Shown here: piece by piece, positions 1-9,247 of the stretch | Layout: each line of letters opens with the position of its first letter | Numbering within the stretch: the first letter of the stretch is position 1 | Source of the DNA: Candidatus Bathyarchaeota archaeon | Lineage (GTDB): Archaea; Thermoproteota; Bathyarchaeia; Bathyarchaeales; Bathycorpusculaceae | Length of the DNA stretch: 64,000 nucleotides | NCBI GenBank assembly: GCA_018396675.1 | Contig: JAGTQX010000012.1 | Span: forward strand, 230,319-294,318 | Direction of reading: 5' to 3' | Program-made: the position numbers and the translations under genes | The notes under the pieces: generated by a model | Seen by the model: the letters and a program-made list of their open reading frames with translations, nothing else | Database searches by the model: none | What the model was told of the DNA's origin: nothing

Positions 1-1
1 A

Positions 2-1597
2 AACGAAATCATGGAGATTCTAGCCGTAGAAGAAGAAAAATTCAAGGAAACGATAAAACGTGGCGAAGTCCTAGTGAAACGTATAGCCCAAGAACTGAAA
101 ACTAAAGGCGTAAAAAAAGTTCCAGTTGAAACTTTAACAGAACTGTATGATTCTCATGGTCTTCCACCAGAAATCGTGAAAGAAACCGCAAAAAACGAGG
201 GTTTAAACGTTGAAGTTCCCGAGAACTTTTACTCACTAATTGCCGAAAGACACATGCAAACTTCTAAGCAGACAGAAGAAGTTAAACACGAAAAATGGCT
301 TGAAAACGCGGTTACGAATCTTCCAGAAACCGAAATGCTCTACTATAAAGACCAGTACATGAAAGAGTTTGAAGCCAAAGTTATCAAAGTTTTCGAAGGC
401 AAGTATATTGTTCTCGACAAAACGTGTTTTTATCCGGAAGGTGGAGGACAGCCAGCCGACGGCGGTTTTTTGATATTCGATGGCGATAAGGCTGAAGTTG
501 TTGGGGTTCAAAAGGTTGGCAAAGTAATAGTCCATGAAATCAGTGGAGAGAAACTTCCAAAAGAAGGCAGCATTGTTAAAGGAGCGATAGACTGGGAAAA
601 ACGTTACGTGTTAATGAAGAGTCACACCGCTACGCATGTGGTTAATGCTGCTGCGCGACGTGTTCTTGGACAGCATGTTTGGCAGTTTGGCACACAGAAA
701 AGCGTTGAAAATTCGAGGCTTGACATTTCCCATTATCGCAGACTCACACGCGAAGAAGTGCAAAAAATCGAGATTTTGGCGAACGAGGCGATTTTTAGGC
801 ATATACCTGTTGAAATCTCGTGGATGCCACGAACTGAAGCAGAAAAACGCTACGGTTTTAGGCTATATCAAGGCGGCGCTGTTCCAGGAAAAGAAATTCG
901 CGTGGTGAAAATTGGAGATTGGGAAGTTGAAGCATGCGCTGGGACTCATGTACAGAACACTGGCGAGATAGGTTTAATCAAAATAATTCATTCCGAGAGA
1001 ATCCAAGACGGCGTCGAACGGCTCGTATACTCCGTCGGAATAAACGCACTAAAAGACATACAGAAAAACGAAGAGTTGCTGTGGCGAATTTCAGAAACTT
1101 TGAACGCACCACTCGAAAAACTGGACAAGACCGCGGAGAAACTTGTCAAAGAACTGAAAGAAGCTAACGCTGAAAGAAGAAGGCTTATAAAAGAATTAGC
1201 TGTTCGCGACAGCACAAAAGCGCATGAGAATACTGCAGTTTTCAAAACCGAAGAGGTTGGAAGTGTGAAAATGGTGCTTTACGACTTCGGCGAAGATATT
1301 GATGTTGACCGCATGGTTCAAACAGCAAACGAGATAATAAAACGCGACGATACAACAGTAACCATATTCTATGGAGCTGATGAAAAAAACGCAAGAATAA
1401 TGATTCTTGCCGGAAAAACTGCTCTGGAAAAAGGCGTGAACGCGAGCGAGATGGTCAAAGAAGCCTCAAAAATTATAGGTGGAGGCGGTGGAGGAAGACC
1501 CAACTTTGCCCAAGGTGGAGGAACACGCGTAGAAAAGCTTCAGGAAGCCGTTGAAAAAGCCAAGGAAATTCTGAAGAAACAAGTCAAACACGAATAG
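2..1597 (+). CDS. alaS: Alanyl-tRNA synthetase, C-terminal part (5' end outside window)
   Basis: The frame is open to the left edge, so this is the C-terminal 531 codons of a class II synthetase of about 900 residues. Numbering from the first visible Met, the editing domain carries the zinc-binding pair H205xxxH209 (SHTATH) and C309xxxH313 (CAGTH), which clear Ser/Gly from mis-charged tRNA-Ala. The C-terminal DHHA1 domain ends in the glycine run at 490-495 followed by RP and the AQGGG motif. The catalytic aminoacylation domain is not in view. The length and the coiled segment before DHHA1 fit archaeal AlaRS. The gene is followed by the EtfB gene on the same strand, which has its own promoter-like sequence. 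Confidence 0.95.
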   Translation, partial: NEIMEILAVEEEKFKETIKRGEVLVKRIAQELKTKGVKKVPVETLTELYDSHGLPPEIVKETAKNEGLNVEVPENFYSLIAERHMQTSKQTEEVKHEKWLENAVTNLPETEMLYYKDQYMKEFEAKVIKVFEGKYIVLDKTCFYPEGGGQPADGGFLIFDGDKAEVVGVQKVGKVIVHEISGEKLPKEGSIVKGAIDWEKRYVLMKSHTATHVVNAAARRVLGQHVWQFGTQKSVENSRLDISHYRRLTREEVQKIEILANEAIFRHIPVEISWMPRTEAEKRYGFRLYQGGAVPGKEIRVVKIGDWEVEACAGTHVQNTGEIGLIKIIHSERIQDGVERLVYSVGINALKDIQKNEELLWRISETLNAPLEKLDKTAEKLVKELKEANAERRRLIKELAVRDSTKAHENTAVFKTEEVGSVKMVLYDFGEDIDVDRMVQTANEIIKRDDTTVTIFYGADEKNARIMILAGKTALEKGVNASEMVKEASKIIGGGGGGRPNFAQGGGTRVEKLQEAVEKAKEILKKQVKHE

Positions 1598-1684
1598 CCT
1601 ATTGAAAAAACAGGATTACTTATGTTTCTGTTTTTTGCAGTACAGTTTTTTATTAAACAATGTTTTGAAACTGGTGTTTGTAAG

Positions 1685-1698
1685 CAAAAATTATATGA
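1685..1698 (+). promoter_or_regulatory. Probable promoter (TATA box) of the etfBA/acyl-CoA dehydrogenase operon
   Basis: An A/T-rich AAAAATTATATGAAA stretch lies about 50 nt before the TTG start of etfB, which would put transcription start near 1715-1720 and leave a short leader containing the AAGGAG ribosome binding site at 1731-1736. Box spacing is inferred from archaeal rules only. Confidence 0.4.
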
Positions 1699-1745
1699 AA
1701 AGCGACTGTGAACACAATTCCAAGAGTGTTAAGGAGAGAATCAAT

Positions 1746-2534
1746 TTGGATGTAATCGTTTGTGTTAAGCAAGTTCCAGAAACAGCTGAAGCAGAATTGA
1801 AAATCGACGCAAGCGGCAAAAAAATTGAGAAAACAGGTTTAGTCTTCGACATCAACGAGTGGGACGATTACGCTTTGGAAGAAGCAGTGCGGATAAAAGA
1901 AAAATTTGGCGGAACAGTGACAGCCATAACCGTCGGGCCAGAAGACTCTGACAGCACCTTGCGAAAATGTTTGGCACGCGGCGCAGACAAGGCCATACGT
2001 CTGACGGATCCAAAATTTGAAGGTTCCGACGCTTTTGCTACGGCAAAGATTCTCCACAGTGTTATCAAAACTATGCATTTTGATTTGATACTGACTGGAG
2101 CGCAAGCAGGCGACGACGGCAGCGCTGTTGTTGGACCAGTTTTAGCGGAACTGCTTGGTGTCCCACACGCTGCAATGGTTAAAAAGATAGAGCTCGGCGA
2201 AGGTAAGGCTGTGGTTAATCGTGAACTCGAAGGCGGTTTAGAAGAGCGTTTAGAAGTCAAATTGCCGGCATTGTTTGCTGTTCAAACTGGCATAAATGAG
2301 CCTCGCTATGTTTCGATCATGGGCATTCGCAAGGCTATGCAGAAGGAAATCAAAGTTATGCGATTGTCGGACACGGGCTTAAACGAAAGCGAAGTTGGCG
2401 AATCGGGTTCATGGCTGAAAATAGAGAAGCTCTACGTTCCACCAGTTGAGAAACAAGCAGAATTTCTCCAAGGAAGCCCAGACGAAATAGCCACCAAAAT
2501 TGTTGAAATTCTAAAATCAAGGGGGCTGATTTAG
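1746..2534 (+). CDS. etfB: Electron transfer flavoprotein beta subunit
   Basis: EtfB pairs with EtfA to carry electrons from acyl-CoA dehydrogenases. The N-terminus DVIVCVKQVPET and the later LTGAQAGDDGSAVVGP segment are EtfB signatures (AMP-binding nucleotide fold). I start it at a TTG preceded by AAGGAG nine bases upstream; an in-frame extension of about 48 codons further upstream has no family similarity. The resulting 262 residues is the normal family length. The stop codon abuts the EtfA start directly, so the two are co-transcribed and translationally coupled. The two acyl-CoA dehydrogenases downstream are the obvious electron donors. Confidence 0.93.
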   Translation: MDVIVCVKQVPETAEAELKIDASGKKIEKTGLVFDINEWDDYALEEAVRIKEKFGGTVTAITVGPEDSDSTLRKCLARGADKAIRLTDPKFEGSDAFATAKILHSVIKTMHFDLILTGAQAGDDGSAVVGPVLAELLGVPHAAMVKKIELGEGKAVVNRELEGGLEERLEVKLPALFAVQTGINEPRYVSIMGIRKAMQKEIKVMRLSDTGLNESEVGESGSWLKIEKLYVPPVEKQAEFLQGSPDEIATKIVEILKSRGLI

Positions 2535-3524
2535 ATGGCTGAAATCTTTGTTCTAGCCGAACACAGACAAGGACAACTGCGAGACATAACTTTTGAAATG
2601 TTAACAAAAGCCAGAGAACTAGCTGAAAAAACGAACGCAGAGCTAACAACTGTTTTGCTTGGCAAAAACGTTAAAGAATCTGCCAAAAACCTAACAGAAT
2701 ACGCAAAAAAGGTTATTGTTGTTGAAGATGAGAAACTTGGAAGCTTCAACTCGGACGCTTACTTGAAAGTGCTTTCAACTCTAATCAAGGAACACAAACC
2801 AGCATTAACCATAATCGGACACACTTCATATGGTGTTGAACTTGCACCGAGACTAGCAGCTGCGATTGGCATTCCATTAGCCACAGATTGTATAGACGTA
2901 GCCTTCGAAGGCGACGCGCTTGCGGTTACACGGCAAATGTATGGTGGAAAAGTGAACGCCAAAGCAATACTTCGCAAGTCTGAAAGCTACATGGTGACAC
3001 TGCGGCAGGCAGCCTTCCAAGCGCAAAAACCCACTGCACCAATGAATGGACAAATTTTAGAAGTTCCATCGCCGCTAACAGAGGAAATAACTACAAAACG
3101 GTTCATTGAATACGTTTTGCCACCACCGGGAGGCGTTGACATAACTGCGGCTGAAGTGCTTGTCGGCATTGGGCGAGGCATAAAAGACCAAGCTAACCTG
3201 CCGCTAGTTGAAGAATTGGCAAAATCTCTCGGCGGAGTATTAGCTTGCTCACGTCCAATAGTGGATAAAGGCTGGCTTCCAAGCGACAGGCAAGTGGGCA
3301 CTTCTGGTAAAACTGTTAAGCCAAAACTCTATGTGGCTCTCGGAATAAGCGGCGCATTCCAACACGTTTTAGGAATGAAAAACTCTGACTTAATAATCGC
3401 CGTTAACAAAGATCCCAAAGCTCCAATATTCAGCTTCTCAGACTACGGCGTAGTTGAAGACCTGTTCAAAGTTGTACCGCCTTTGAAAAACAAAATTAAT
3501 GAGCTGAAATCACAGAAAGCATAA
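2535..3524 (+). CDS. etfA: Electron transfer flavoprotein alpha subunit
   Basis: EtfA binds FAD and forms the heterodimer with EtfB. The C-terminal FAD-binding region is clear: DRQVGTSGKTV, then LYVALGISGAFQH and the NKDPKAPIF segment. At 329 residues it has the usual length, with no extra ferredoxin domain or fused quinone oxidoreductase. No ETF:quinone oxidoreductase or FixCX-type gene is adjacent, so the electron acceptor cannot be read from this window. Whether this is an ordinary or a bifurcating ETF cannot be decided by eye. Confidence 0.94.
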   Translation: MAEIFVLAEHRQGQLRDITFEMLTKARELAEKTNAELTTVLLGKNVKESAKNLTEYAKKVIVVEDEKLGSFNSDAYLKVLSTLIKEHKPALTIIGHTSYGVELAPRLAAAIGIPLATDCIDVAFEGDALAVTRQMYGGKVNAKAILRKSESYMVTLRQAAFQAQKPTAPMNGQILEVPSPLTEEITTKRFIEYVLPPPGGVDITAAEVLVGIGRGIKDQANLPLVEELAKSLGGVLACSRPIVDKGWLPSDRQVGTSGKTVKPKLYVALGISGAFQHVLGMKNSDLIIAVNKDPKAPIFSFSDYGVVEDLFKVVPPLKNKINELKSQKA

Positions 3525-3550
3525 TGCCGTCAAAAGATGGAGAAATAAAA

Positions 3551-4699
3551 ATGGACTTTAAACTAACAGAAGAACAAATGGAAATAAAACGTGCAGCACG
3601 CGAATTTGCAGAAAAGGAATTCACGCCTGAGCTTGCATTGGAATATGACCAAAGAGAAGAGTTTCCAACTGAACTCTACAGAAAAGCCGCAAAACTTGGC
3701 TTCACAAGCATGCGAATACCACAACAATACGACGGACAAGGATACGGAGTCCTAGAGGAATGCATAGTCGTCGAAGAATTCTGCCGCGTCGACCCAGGAC
3801 TTGGCGTAGCTGTTTCTCTTGGCAACCTCATGGTCCCAGACGTTTTACTTAAGCATGGAACAGACGAACAGAAAGAGAAATACATTCCACCGCTTGCAAG
3901 AGGTGAAAAAATTGCAGCAGCAGCCTTCACAGAACCCGAGCATGGAAGCGACATAACCCGAATGGACTCAACCGCCGTTAAAAACGGAGACGAATGGATA
4001 ATAAACGGCTCAAAACAGTTTATAACAAACGCTCCAATAGCCGACACTTTCATCATCCTATGTCAAACGGACCCCAACGCAACTCCGCCACACCGTGGGC
4101 AAAGCCTATTTTTAGCGGAAAAGGGCATGCCGGGTTTAGAAGCTACCAAGCTCCATGGCAAGATGGGAATAAAACCATGCGTGACGGGTTCTTTAGCGAT
4201 GAGTGACTTGCATGTTTCAGCCAAAAACCTTGTAGGCGAACTCAACAAAGGATTTTATTATGCGCTTGAACTTTTTGACGGAACAAGAATAACGGTGGCT
4301 GCGCAAGCTGTTGGCATGGCCCAAGGTGCCTTCGAAAAAGCCCTAAATTATGCAAAAACACGCAAACAATTTGGACAGCCAGTGTTTAATTTTCAAGCAG
4401 TTTCCTTTAAACTGGCTGAAATGGCAATCAAAATTGAAACTGCCCGCCTATTGACATACAAAGCTGCTTGGACATACGACCGTGAAAAGCCAAATGCGGT
4501 GGCAACTTCAATGGCTAAAGCATACGCGAGTCGTGTTGCGATGGAAGTTACTGATGATGCAATCCAGATATTCGGCGGATACGGTTATTTGGCGGACTAT
4601 CACGTGGAACGTTTCCATAGATGTGCGAAAATAACTGAAATCTACGAGGGCACTAGCGAAATTCAGAAGTTGACAATAGCCAACTTTTTGGCGAAGTAA
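3551..4699 (+). CDS. Acyl-CoA dehydrogenase (first copy)
   Basis: FAD-dependent alpha,beta-dehydrogenation of an acyl-CoA, passing electrons to EtfAB. The N-terminal helical domain begins DFKLTEEQ, the middle domain has AFTEPEHGSD and GSKQFITNA, and the C-terminal domain has GGYGY and EIYEGTSEIQ; E366 in IYEGT aligns with the catalytic base of medium-chain and related dehydrogenases. I chose the ATG with GGAG eight bases upstream, matching the start of the paralogue downstream; an ATG overlapping the etfA stop would add nine residues. The length of 382 residues is normal. It is close in sequence to the second copy, so a tandem duplication with chain-length divergence is likely. Confidence 0.93.
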   Translation: MDFKLTEEQMEIKRAAREFAEKEFTPELALEYDQREEFPTELYRKAAKLGFTSMRIPQQYDGQGYGVLEECIVVEEFCRVDPGLGVAVSLGNLMVPDVLLKHGTDEQKEKYIPPLARGEKIAAAAFTEPEHGSDITRMDSTAVKNGDEWIINGSKQFITNAPIADTFIILCQTDPNATPPHRGQSLFLAEKGMPGLEATKLHGKMGIKPCVTGSLAMSDLHVSAKNLVGELNKGFYYALELFDGTRITVAAQAVGMAQGAFEKALNYAKTRKQFGQPVFNFQAVSFKLAEMAIKIETARLLTYKAAWTYDREKPNAVATSMAKAYASRVAMEVTDDAIQIFGGYGYLADYHVERFHRCAKITEIYEGTSEIQKLTIANFLAK

Positions 4700-4701
4700 C
4701 G

Positions 4702-4738
4702 CCTATTTCCCTTTTTATTTTTCGTTTAATTTTTACGG
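4702..4738 (+). terminator. T-rich probable terminator after the first acyl-CoA dehydrogenase gene
   Basis: Several T-runs (CCCTTTTTATTTTTCG, then TTTAATTTTT) directly follow the stop codon, the form expected for archaeal intrinsic termination. No hairpin is needed or evident. Confidence 0.4.
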
Positions 4739-4767
4739 ATTTTTAAACGTGAAAACTTGGATTTTCA

Positions 4768-4781
4768 AAAATTTTATTACG
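4768..4781 (+). promoter_or_regulatory. Possible promoter of the 3-hydroxyacyl-CoA dehydrogenase gene
   Basis: AAATTTTATTACG resembles an archaeal TATA element and lies about 30 nt before a plausible start site near 4800, ahead of the GGAGGA ribosome binding site at 4815-4820. Moderate evidence only. Confidence 0.3.
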
Positions 4782-4827
4782 TTAGGTTACCTTAACCACT
4801 TATCACGTGTTAATGGAGGAAATTTGT

Positions 4828-6012
4828 TTGGTTGAAAAAATGAAAAAAGCAGTAGTTATTGGTTCTGGGGCAATGGGGCACGGAATAACGCAACTGTTGG
4901 CTATGAACGGATACCAGGTAACGATGGTTGACATAAGCGATGACCTCCTCCAAAAAGCTGTAGAAAAAATCCGTTGGAGCCTAAACAAATTCGCCGAAAA
5001 GAAACGCGTCAGACAAGAAGATGTTGACGCTGCACTTTCACGGATAAGCACAACAACAAGCTACGAGCAAGCAGCAAAAGACGTAGACCTAGCTGTTGAA
5101 GCGGTTCCAGAAAACATGGAGCTGAAAAAGCAAGTGTTCGCCAAACTTGACAGCGTAGCACCATCACATGCGATTTTAGCTTCTAACACCTCAACTTTAA
5201 GCATAACTGAAATGGGAAACGCCACAAACCGTCCAGACAAAGTGGCGGGAATGCACTTCTTCAACCCACCACAACTAATGGCTTTAGTCGAAGTTATTAA
5301 AGGCGAAAAAACAAGCCAAGAAACAATAAACGCTCTTGTCGAACTTGCCAAAAAACTTGGAAAAACACCAGTCGTCGTGAGAAAAGATGTGCGCGGGTTC
5401 ATAGTAAACCGCGTGCTCGGAGCAGTCTTCAACGAGGCCTTCTGGGCTTATCACCGAGGCGAAGCAACAAAAGAGGGAATAGACGCGTCCGTCAAATACA
5501 GTGGAGGCTTCCCAATGGGATGGTTCGAACTGGCAGACTTCGTTGGACTTGACATAGCCTATGAGGTTGGAAAAATACTCTACGAAGCTTACGGCGAGCG
5601 TTTCAAACCATGCGCAGAAGTAATCGAACCACTCATAAAAGAGCGGAAATTTGGACAAAAAACCGGCGTAGGCTTTTACGACTGGACAAAGGGAAGGCCT
5701 AGAATCCCATTTAACCTTCTTGAAGACTATGATGTTGAAAGGTCGTGGGCTGTAGCCGTAAACGAGGCTGCTTGGCTAATGCATGAAGATGCGGCAAGCC
5801 CAGCTGACATAGACACGGGAATGAAGCTTGGCACTTATTGGCCTTCTGGCCCATGTGAATATGCGGATAGAAACGGTTTGGACGCTGTTCTCAAAAAACT
5901 GAAGGAGCTTTACGCTAAATACAATATGGAAATGTATAAGCCCTGTCCGCTGTTAGAAGAGTACGTAAGCAAAGGTTGGCTAGGTAAGAAGACTGGAAGG
6001 GGGTTTTATTAA
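4828..6012 (+). CDS. 3-hydroxyacyl-CoA dehydrogenase
   Basis: NAD-dependent oxidation of (S)-3-hydroxyacyl-CoA to 3-ketoacyl-CoA. A Rossmann GSGAMGHG motif (residues 12-19) opens the NAD domain; H143 in MHFFNPP is the catalytic His of the family. The C-terminal half carries a second 3HCDH helical domain ending TGRGFY, so the 394-residue protein has the two-repeat form without a fused enoyl-CoA hydratase. A TTG start is chosen because GGAGGA lies seven bases upstream; an internal ATG four codons on is possible. The stop abuts the ATG of the second acyl-CoA dehydrogenase, showing coupling. Confidence 0.93.
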   Translation: MVEKMKKAVVIGSGAMGHGITQLLAMNGYQVTMVDISDDLLQKAVEKIRWSLNKFAEKKRVRQEDVDAALSRISTTTSYEQAAKDVDLAVEAVPENMELKKQVFAKLDSVAPSHAILASNTSTLSITEMGNATNRPDKVAGMHFFNPPQLMALVEVIKGEKTSQETINALVELAKKLGKTPVVVRKDVRGFIVNRVLGAVFNEAFWAYHRGEATKEGIDASVKYSGGFPMGWFELADFVGLDIAYEVGKILYEAYGERFKPCAEVIEPLIKERKFGQKTGVGFYDWTKGRPRIPFNLLEDYDVERSWAVAVNEAAWLMHEDAASPADIDTGMKLGTYWPSGPCEYADRNGLDAVLKKLKELYAKYNMEMYKPCPLLEEYVSKGWLGKKTGRGFY

Positions 6013-7167
6013 ATGAAATTTGAATTAACTGAAGAACAAATCGGGATAAAAAACGCGGTTAAAGAGTTCTGCGACAAGGAGTTCAAGACAGAAATCGCCC
6101 TTGAACTCGACAAGAAAGAAGAATTTCCAATGGAGCTTTACAAAAAGGCTGCCAAACTTGGATTTACAAGCATGTTCTTTCCACACGAGTATGGCGGTCA
6201 AGGTTACGGGCTTCTCGAAACGTGCTTAGTAATTGAAGAACTTTGCAGAGCAGATTCATCGCTTGGCGTGGCTGTTTCAAGTGGAAATTTCGGCAGCGAG
6301 CTGATACTCGTCCATGGCAACAAGGAGCAGAAGGAGAAATACTTGCCGCCAATATGCAGAGGCGATTTTATCTCCGCGGCAGCTTTCACAGAACCAAACG
6401 TCAGCGGAAGCGACATAACAAGAATGGAGACGACAGCCACAAAATATGGAAATGAATGGTGGATAAACGGCACAAAAACGTTCATAACAAACGCCACAAT
6501 AGCTGACTTCATGGTTGTTTTGACGCAGACCGACACAAAAATTAGGCCAACATACCGCGGCGAAACATTGTTCGTCGTGGACAAGGGTACCCATGGACTG
6601 GAAACGACAAAGCTTCATAACAAAATGGGAATACGATGCTCCGTCACTGGCGAAGTGAGATTTGACAACGTCAAAGTAACCGACTGGAATATTGTAGGCG
6701 AACTTAACAGAGGCTTCTATTATTCAATGGAGTTCTTTGACAAGACAAGAGTCGGCGTAGCTGCGCAAGCTGTTGGCATGGCCCAAGGCGCGTGGGAAAT
6801 AGCTTTCAAATACTCGAAGCAGAGGGAAGCCTTCGGGCAACCAATAATACAGCACGAAGCCATAGGCTGCATGTTGTCTGAACTTGCCACAAAAATCGAG
6901 GCTGCTAGACTATTGACATACAAGGCTGCATGGCTTATAGATGCTGGAAAAATGGACCCGATGGCAACTGCGATGGCGAAGCAGTATGCAAGCCGCGTGG
7001 CAATGGAAACCACAGACTTCGCAATCCAAACATTAGGCGGATACGGTTATCTCGGCGAATACCGCGTTGAAAGATATCACAGAGACGCAAAAATAACTGA
7101 AATCTACGAGGGCACAAGCGAAATCCAGAAACTTACGGTGCTAAAGTACCTGCTCAGAAAATTCTGA
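6013..7167 (+). CDS. Acyl-CoA dehydrogenase (second copy)
   Basis: Second flavin acyl-CoA dehydrogenase, 384 residues. It has MKFELTEEQ at the start, AFTEPNVSGSD in the middle domain, GGYGY near the end and E366 in IYEGT as catalytic base. It is clearly paralogous to the copy 1.3 kb upstream over its whole length. An extra residue pair in the middle-domain loop (NVSGSD against EHGSD) and other substitutions suggest different acyl specificity. It is co-transcribed with the hydroxyacyl-CoA dehydrogenase gene, to which it is fused end to start with no gap. Confidence 0.93.
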   Translation: MKFELTEEQIGIKNAVKEFCDKEFKTEIALELDKKEEFPMELYKKAAKLGFTSMFFPHEYGGQGYGLLETCLVIEELCRADSSLGVAVSSGNFGSELILVHGNKEQKEKYLPPICRGDFISAAAFTEPNVSGSDITRMETTATKYGNEWWINGTKTFITNATIADFMVVLTQTDTKIRPTYRGETLFVVDKGTHGLETTKLHNKMGIRCSVTGEVRFDNVKVTDWNIVGELNRGFYYSMEFFDKTRVGVAAQAVGMAQGAWEIAFKYSKQREAFGQPIIQHEAIGCMLSELATKIEAARLLTYKAAWLIDAGKMDPMATAMAKQYASRVAMETTDFAIQTLGGYGYLGEYRVERYHRDAKITEIYEGTSEIQKLTVLKYLLRKF

Positions 7168-7175
7168 AATTCCCA

Positions 7176-7187
7176 AAAGTAATATAG
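7176..7187 (+). promoter_or_regulatory. Possible TATA box for the enoyl-CoA hydratase gene
   Basis: AAGTAATATAGG lies about 38 nt upstream of the chosen ATG, giving a short leader that contains the GGTG ribosome binding site. Pattern match only. Confidence 0.35.
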
Positions 7188-7220
7188 GCTTACAAACCAA
7201 AACATGATTTGGTGTTTGTC

Positions 7221-8009
7221 ATGAGTAAGGCATATGAAACTGTGAAGGTGGAAAGAGAAGAAAGCGTTCTATGGATAATTCTAAACCGACCGCATAGGCT
7301 AAACTCGTTCAACGATGTCTTAATGGAAGAACTTGCAGATGCATTGGATACTGCTGAAAAAGACCCATCGGTAAGATGCGTGGTTATAACCGGCGACGGT
7401 GACAGAGCCTTCAGTGCAGGTGCAGACGTGACAATGTTTCCAAAGGCGACGCCAGTTAAAGCAGAAGAATTCTCCAGAATGGGTCAGAAGGTTTTCGGCA
7501 AGATAGAAGAAATGTCAAAACCTGTTATAGCGGCGATAAACGGCTTCGCTCTAGGCGGAGGCCTAGAACTTGCTTTGGCATGCGACTTCAGAATAGCTGC
7601 AGAACATGCAGAGCTCGGAAGTCCAGAAATAAATTTGGGTCTCATACCTGGGTGGGGTGGCACTCAAAGGCTTGTCCGCATTGTTGGCTTGGCAAGGGCA
7701 AAGGAAATGGTTATGTTGGGAACTAGGTTTAAGGCTGAAGAGGCGCTGAAGATAGGTTTGGTCCACAAGGTTGTGCATTTTGAAAAGCTTCGAGATGAGG
7801 TTCGTGAGTTAGCCAAAAAACTAAGCGAAGGCCCGCCAGTGGCTTTGAAATACGCTAAGTACGCTTTAAACTTTGGGACACAAGTACCTTTAGACGCGGG
7901 GCTACGCATAGAGTCTGGGCTTATGGCTTTGTCTTTCTCGACGGAAGACTTGAAAGAAGGCGTAGAAGCCTTTATGTCGCGGAGAAAAGCCGAGTTCAAA
8001 GGAAAGTAG
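7221..8009 (+). CDS. Enoyl-CoA hydratase (crotonase family)
   Basis: Hydrates trans-2-enoyl-CoA to 3-hydroxyacyl-CoA. Crotonase features are an oxyanion-hole segment AFSAGADVTMF, then GFALGGGLELALACDFR and the EINLGLIPGWGGTQRL loop. E116 and E136 occupy the two catalytic Glu positions, 20 residues apart as in classical crotonase, so hydratase activity rather than only isomerase or hydrolase is likely. The ATG start follows GGTG by six bases; in-frame TTG/GTG codons lie just upstream. The length of 262 residues is typical. It sits between the dehydrogenase genes and the thiolase, completing the pathway. Confidence 0.92.
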   Translation: MSKAYETVKVEREESVLWIILNRPHRLNSFNDVLMEELADALDTAEKDPSVRCVVITGDGDRAFSAGADVTMFPKATPVKAEEFSRMGQKVFGKIEEMSKPVIAAINGFALGGGLELALACDFRIAAEHAELGSPEINLGLIPGWGGTQRLVRIVGLARAKEMVMLGTRFKAEEALKIGLVHKVVHFEKLRDEVRELAKKLSEGPPVALKYAKYALNFGTQVPLDAGLRIESGLMALSFSTEDLKEGVEAFMSRRKAEFKGK

Positions 8010-8069
8010 AAAGATTTCCATAACCAATCCCCCTTTTTAATAGTTTAAAACAAATTTAGGTGCTTATGA

Positions 8070-9242
8070 ATGAGGAAAGTTGCAATTATCGGAGTAGGAA
8101 GTTCCAAAATTGGTGTAAGAAACGACGTGAACGTTGCCGAGCTAGCCTTCGAAGCTTTTAAGCCGTCGGTTGATGATGCTAAAATAGCTCCTAAGGACAT
8201 AGAATTTGTTGCGGTAGGCTCAACTGGAGCTGGAGCTTGGTACGAGGAGCTTCTGCCAGCCGTGGTTTCAGCCGAATATTGTGGTTTAACAGGCGCGGGA
8301 CTTGTGCGATGCGAAGCAGCATGCGCAAGCGGAAGCGCAGCGTTCTCCACAGCTTACTGGGCTGTGGCTAGTGGACAAGCCGATATTGCGGCGGCTTTGG
8401 GCGTTGAGAAGATGAGGGAGATTGACACGCCTACAATGATGGAGTGGATTGGGCGGGCTGGCTATTACCTGTGGGAGTTTCACAATTTTGGTTTGACTTT
8501 TCCAGCTTATTACGCGTTGTATGCGACTGCTCACATGGCCAAGTATGGAACGACAGAAGAAGATTTGGCTTTGGTTGCTGTCAAAAACCACAAGTACGCT
8601 TCCATGAATCCAATTGCACATCTCCAAAACCGGATAACAGTTGACGATGTTCTCTCATCTATGGTTATCGCTTCGCCGCTGAAACTTTTTGATTGCTGCC
8701 CAACATCCGACGGAGCTGCCTCAATAATTCTCGCTTCTGAAGAAAAAGTCAAAGAGCTTAATATTGACGCGCCTGTCTGGGTTGCTGGAGTAGGATATGC
8801 TTCTGGAACTGCAAACATGAGTAAAAGACTGGACTATGTAGGGTTGGAGGCAAGCGTCTTAGCATCGCAAAAAGCATACAAAATGGCAAATGTTACGCCA
8901 GATTTGCTTGATGTCGCTGTGGTGCATGACTGCTTTACAATAGCTGAAATACTGGCTTACGAGGATATCGGGCTATGCAAGAAGGGTGAAGGCGCAAAAC
9001 TACTTAGGGAAGGGCAGACTGAAATAGGCGGAAAAATTCCAGTCAACATCGACGGCGGCTTAAAAGCAAAAGGGCATCCAATAGGAGCAACAGGCTGTTC
9101 CATGATATACGAGTTGGCGAAACAGCTTAGAGAAGAAACTGTTGAAAAGAGTAGGCAGGCTCCCATGAAAAATTACATAGCCTTAGCTCACAATGTGGGC
9201 GGAACCGGGCATTATTGTTACGTTACGATTTTGAGGAGATGA
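8070..9242 (+). CDS. Thiolase (acetyl-CoA C-acyltransferase, archaeal SCP2-thiolase-like)
   Basis: Thiolytic cleavage of 3-ketoacyl-CoA, or the reverse Claisen condensation. C85 in the EAACASGS segment is the nucleophile and H336 in KGHPIGATG the catalytic His. Instead of the classical NEAF motif it reads HDCF, as in archaeal/SCP2-type thiolases, and the usual C-terminal CGGG motif is not present in that form. At 390 residues it is normal length. An AGGTG site lies seven bases before the ATG. It overlaps or adjoins the DUF35 gene, the standard partner that in archaea forms a complex with thiolase and HMG-CoA synthase. Confidence 0.9.
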   Translation: MRKVAIIGVGSSKIGVRNDVNVAELAFEAFKPSVDDAKIAPKDIEFVAVGSTGAGAWYEELLPAVVSAEYCGLTGAGLVRCEAACASGSAAFSTAYWAVASGQADIAAALGVEKMREIDTPTMMEWIGRAGYYLWEFHNFGLTFPAYYALYATAHMAKYGTTEEDLALVAVKNHKYASMNPIAHLQNRITVDDVLSSMVIASPLKLFDCCPTSDGAASIILASEEKVKELNIDAPVWVAGVGYASGTANMSKRLDYVGLEASVLASQKAYKMANVTPDLLDVAVVHDCFTIAEILAYEDIGLCKKGEGAKLLREGQTEIGGKIPVNIDGGLKAKGHPIGATGCSMIYELAKQLREETVEKSRQAPMKNYIALAHNVGGTGHYCYVTILRR

Positions 9243-9247
9243 GTAAA

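Noticed and set aside
4774..4798. TTACGTTAG-GTTACC-TTAACCACT resembling the dif-like sites, in the chromosomal part
   Set aside because: Right arm matches only five of nine bases and the site lies before a housekeeping gene in a T-rich region. A 9-mer match of this quality is expected by chance in 64 kb.
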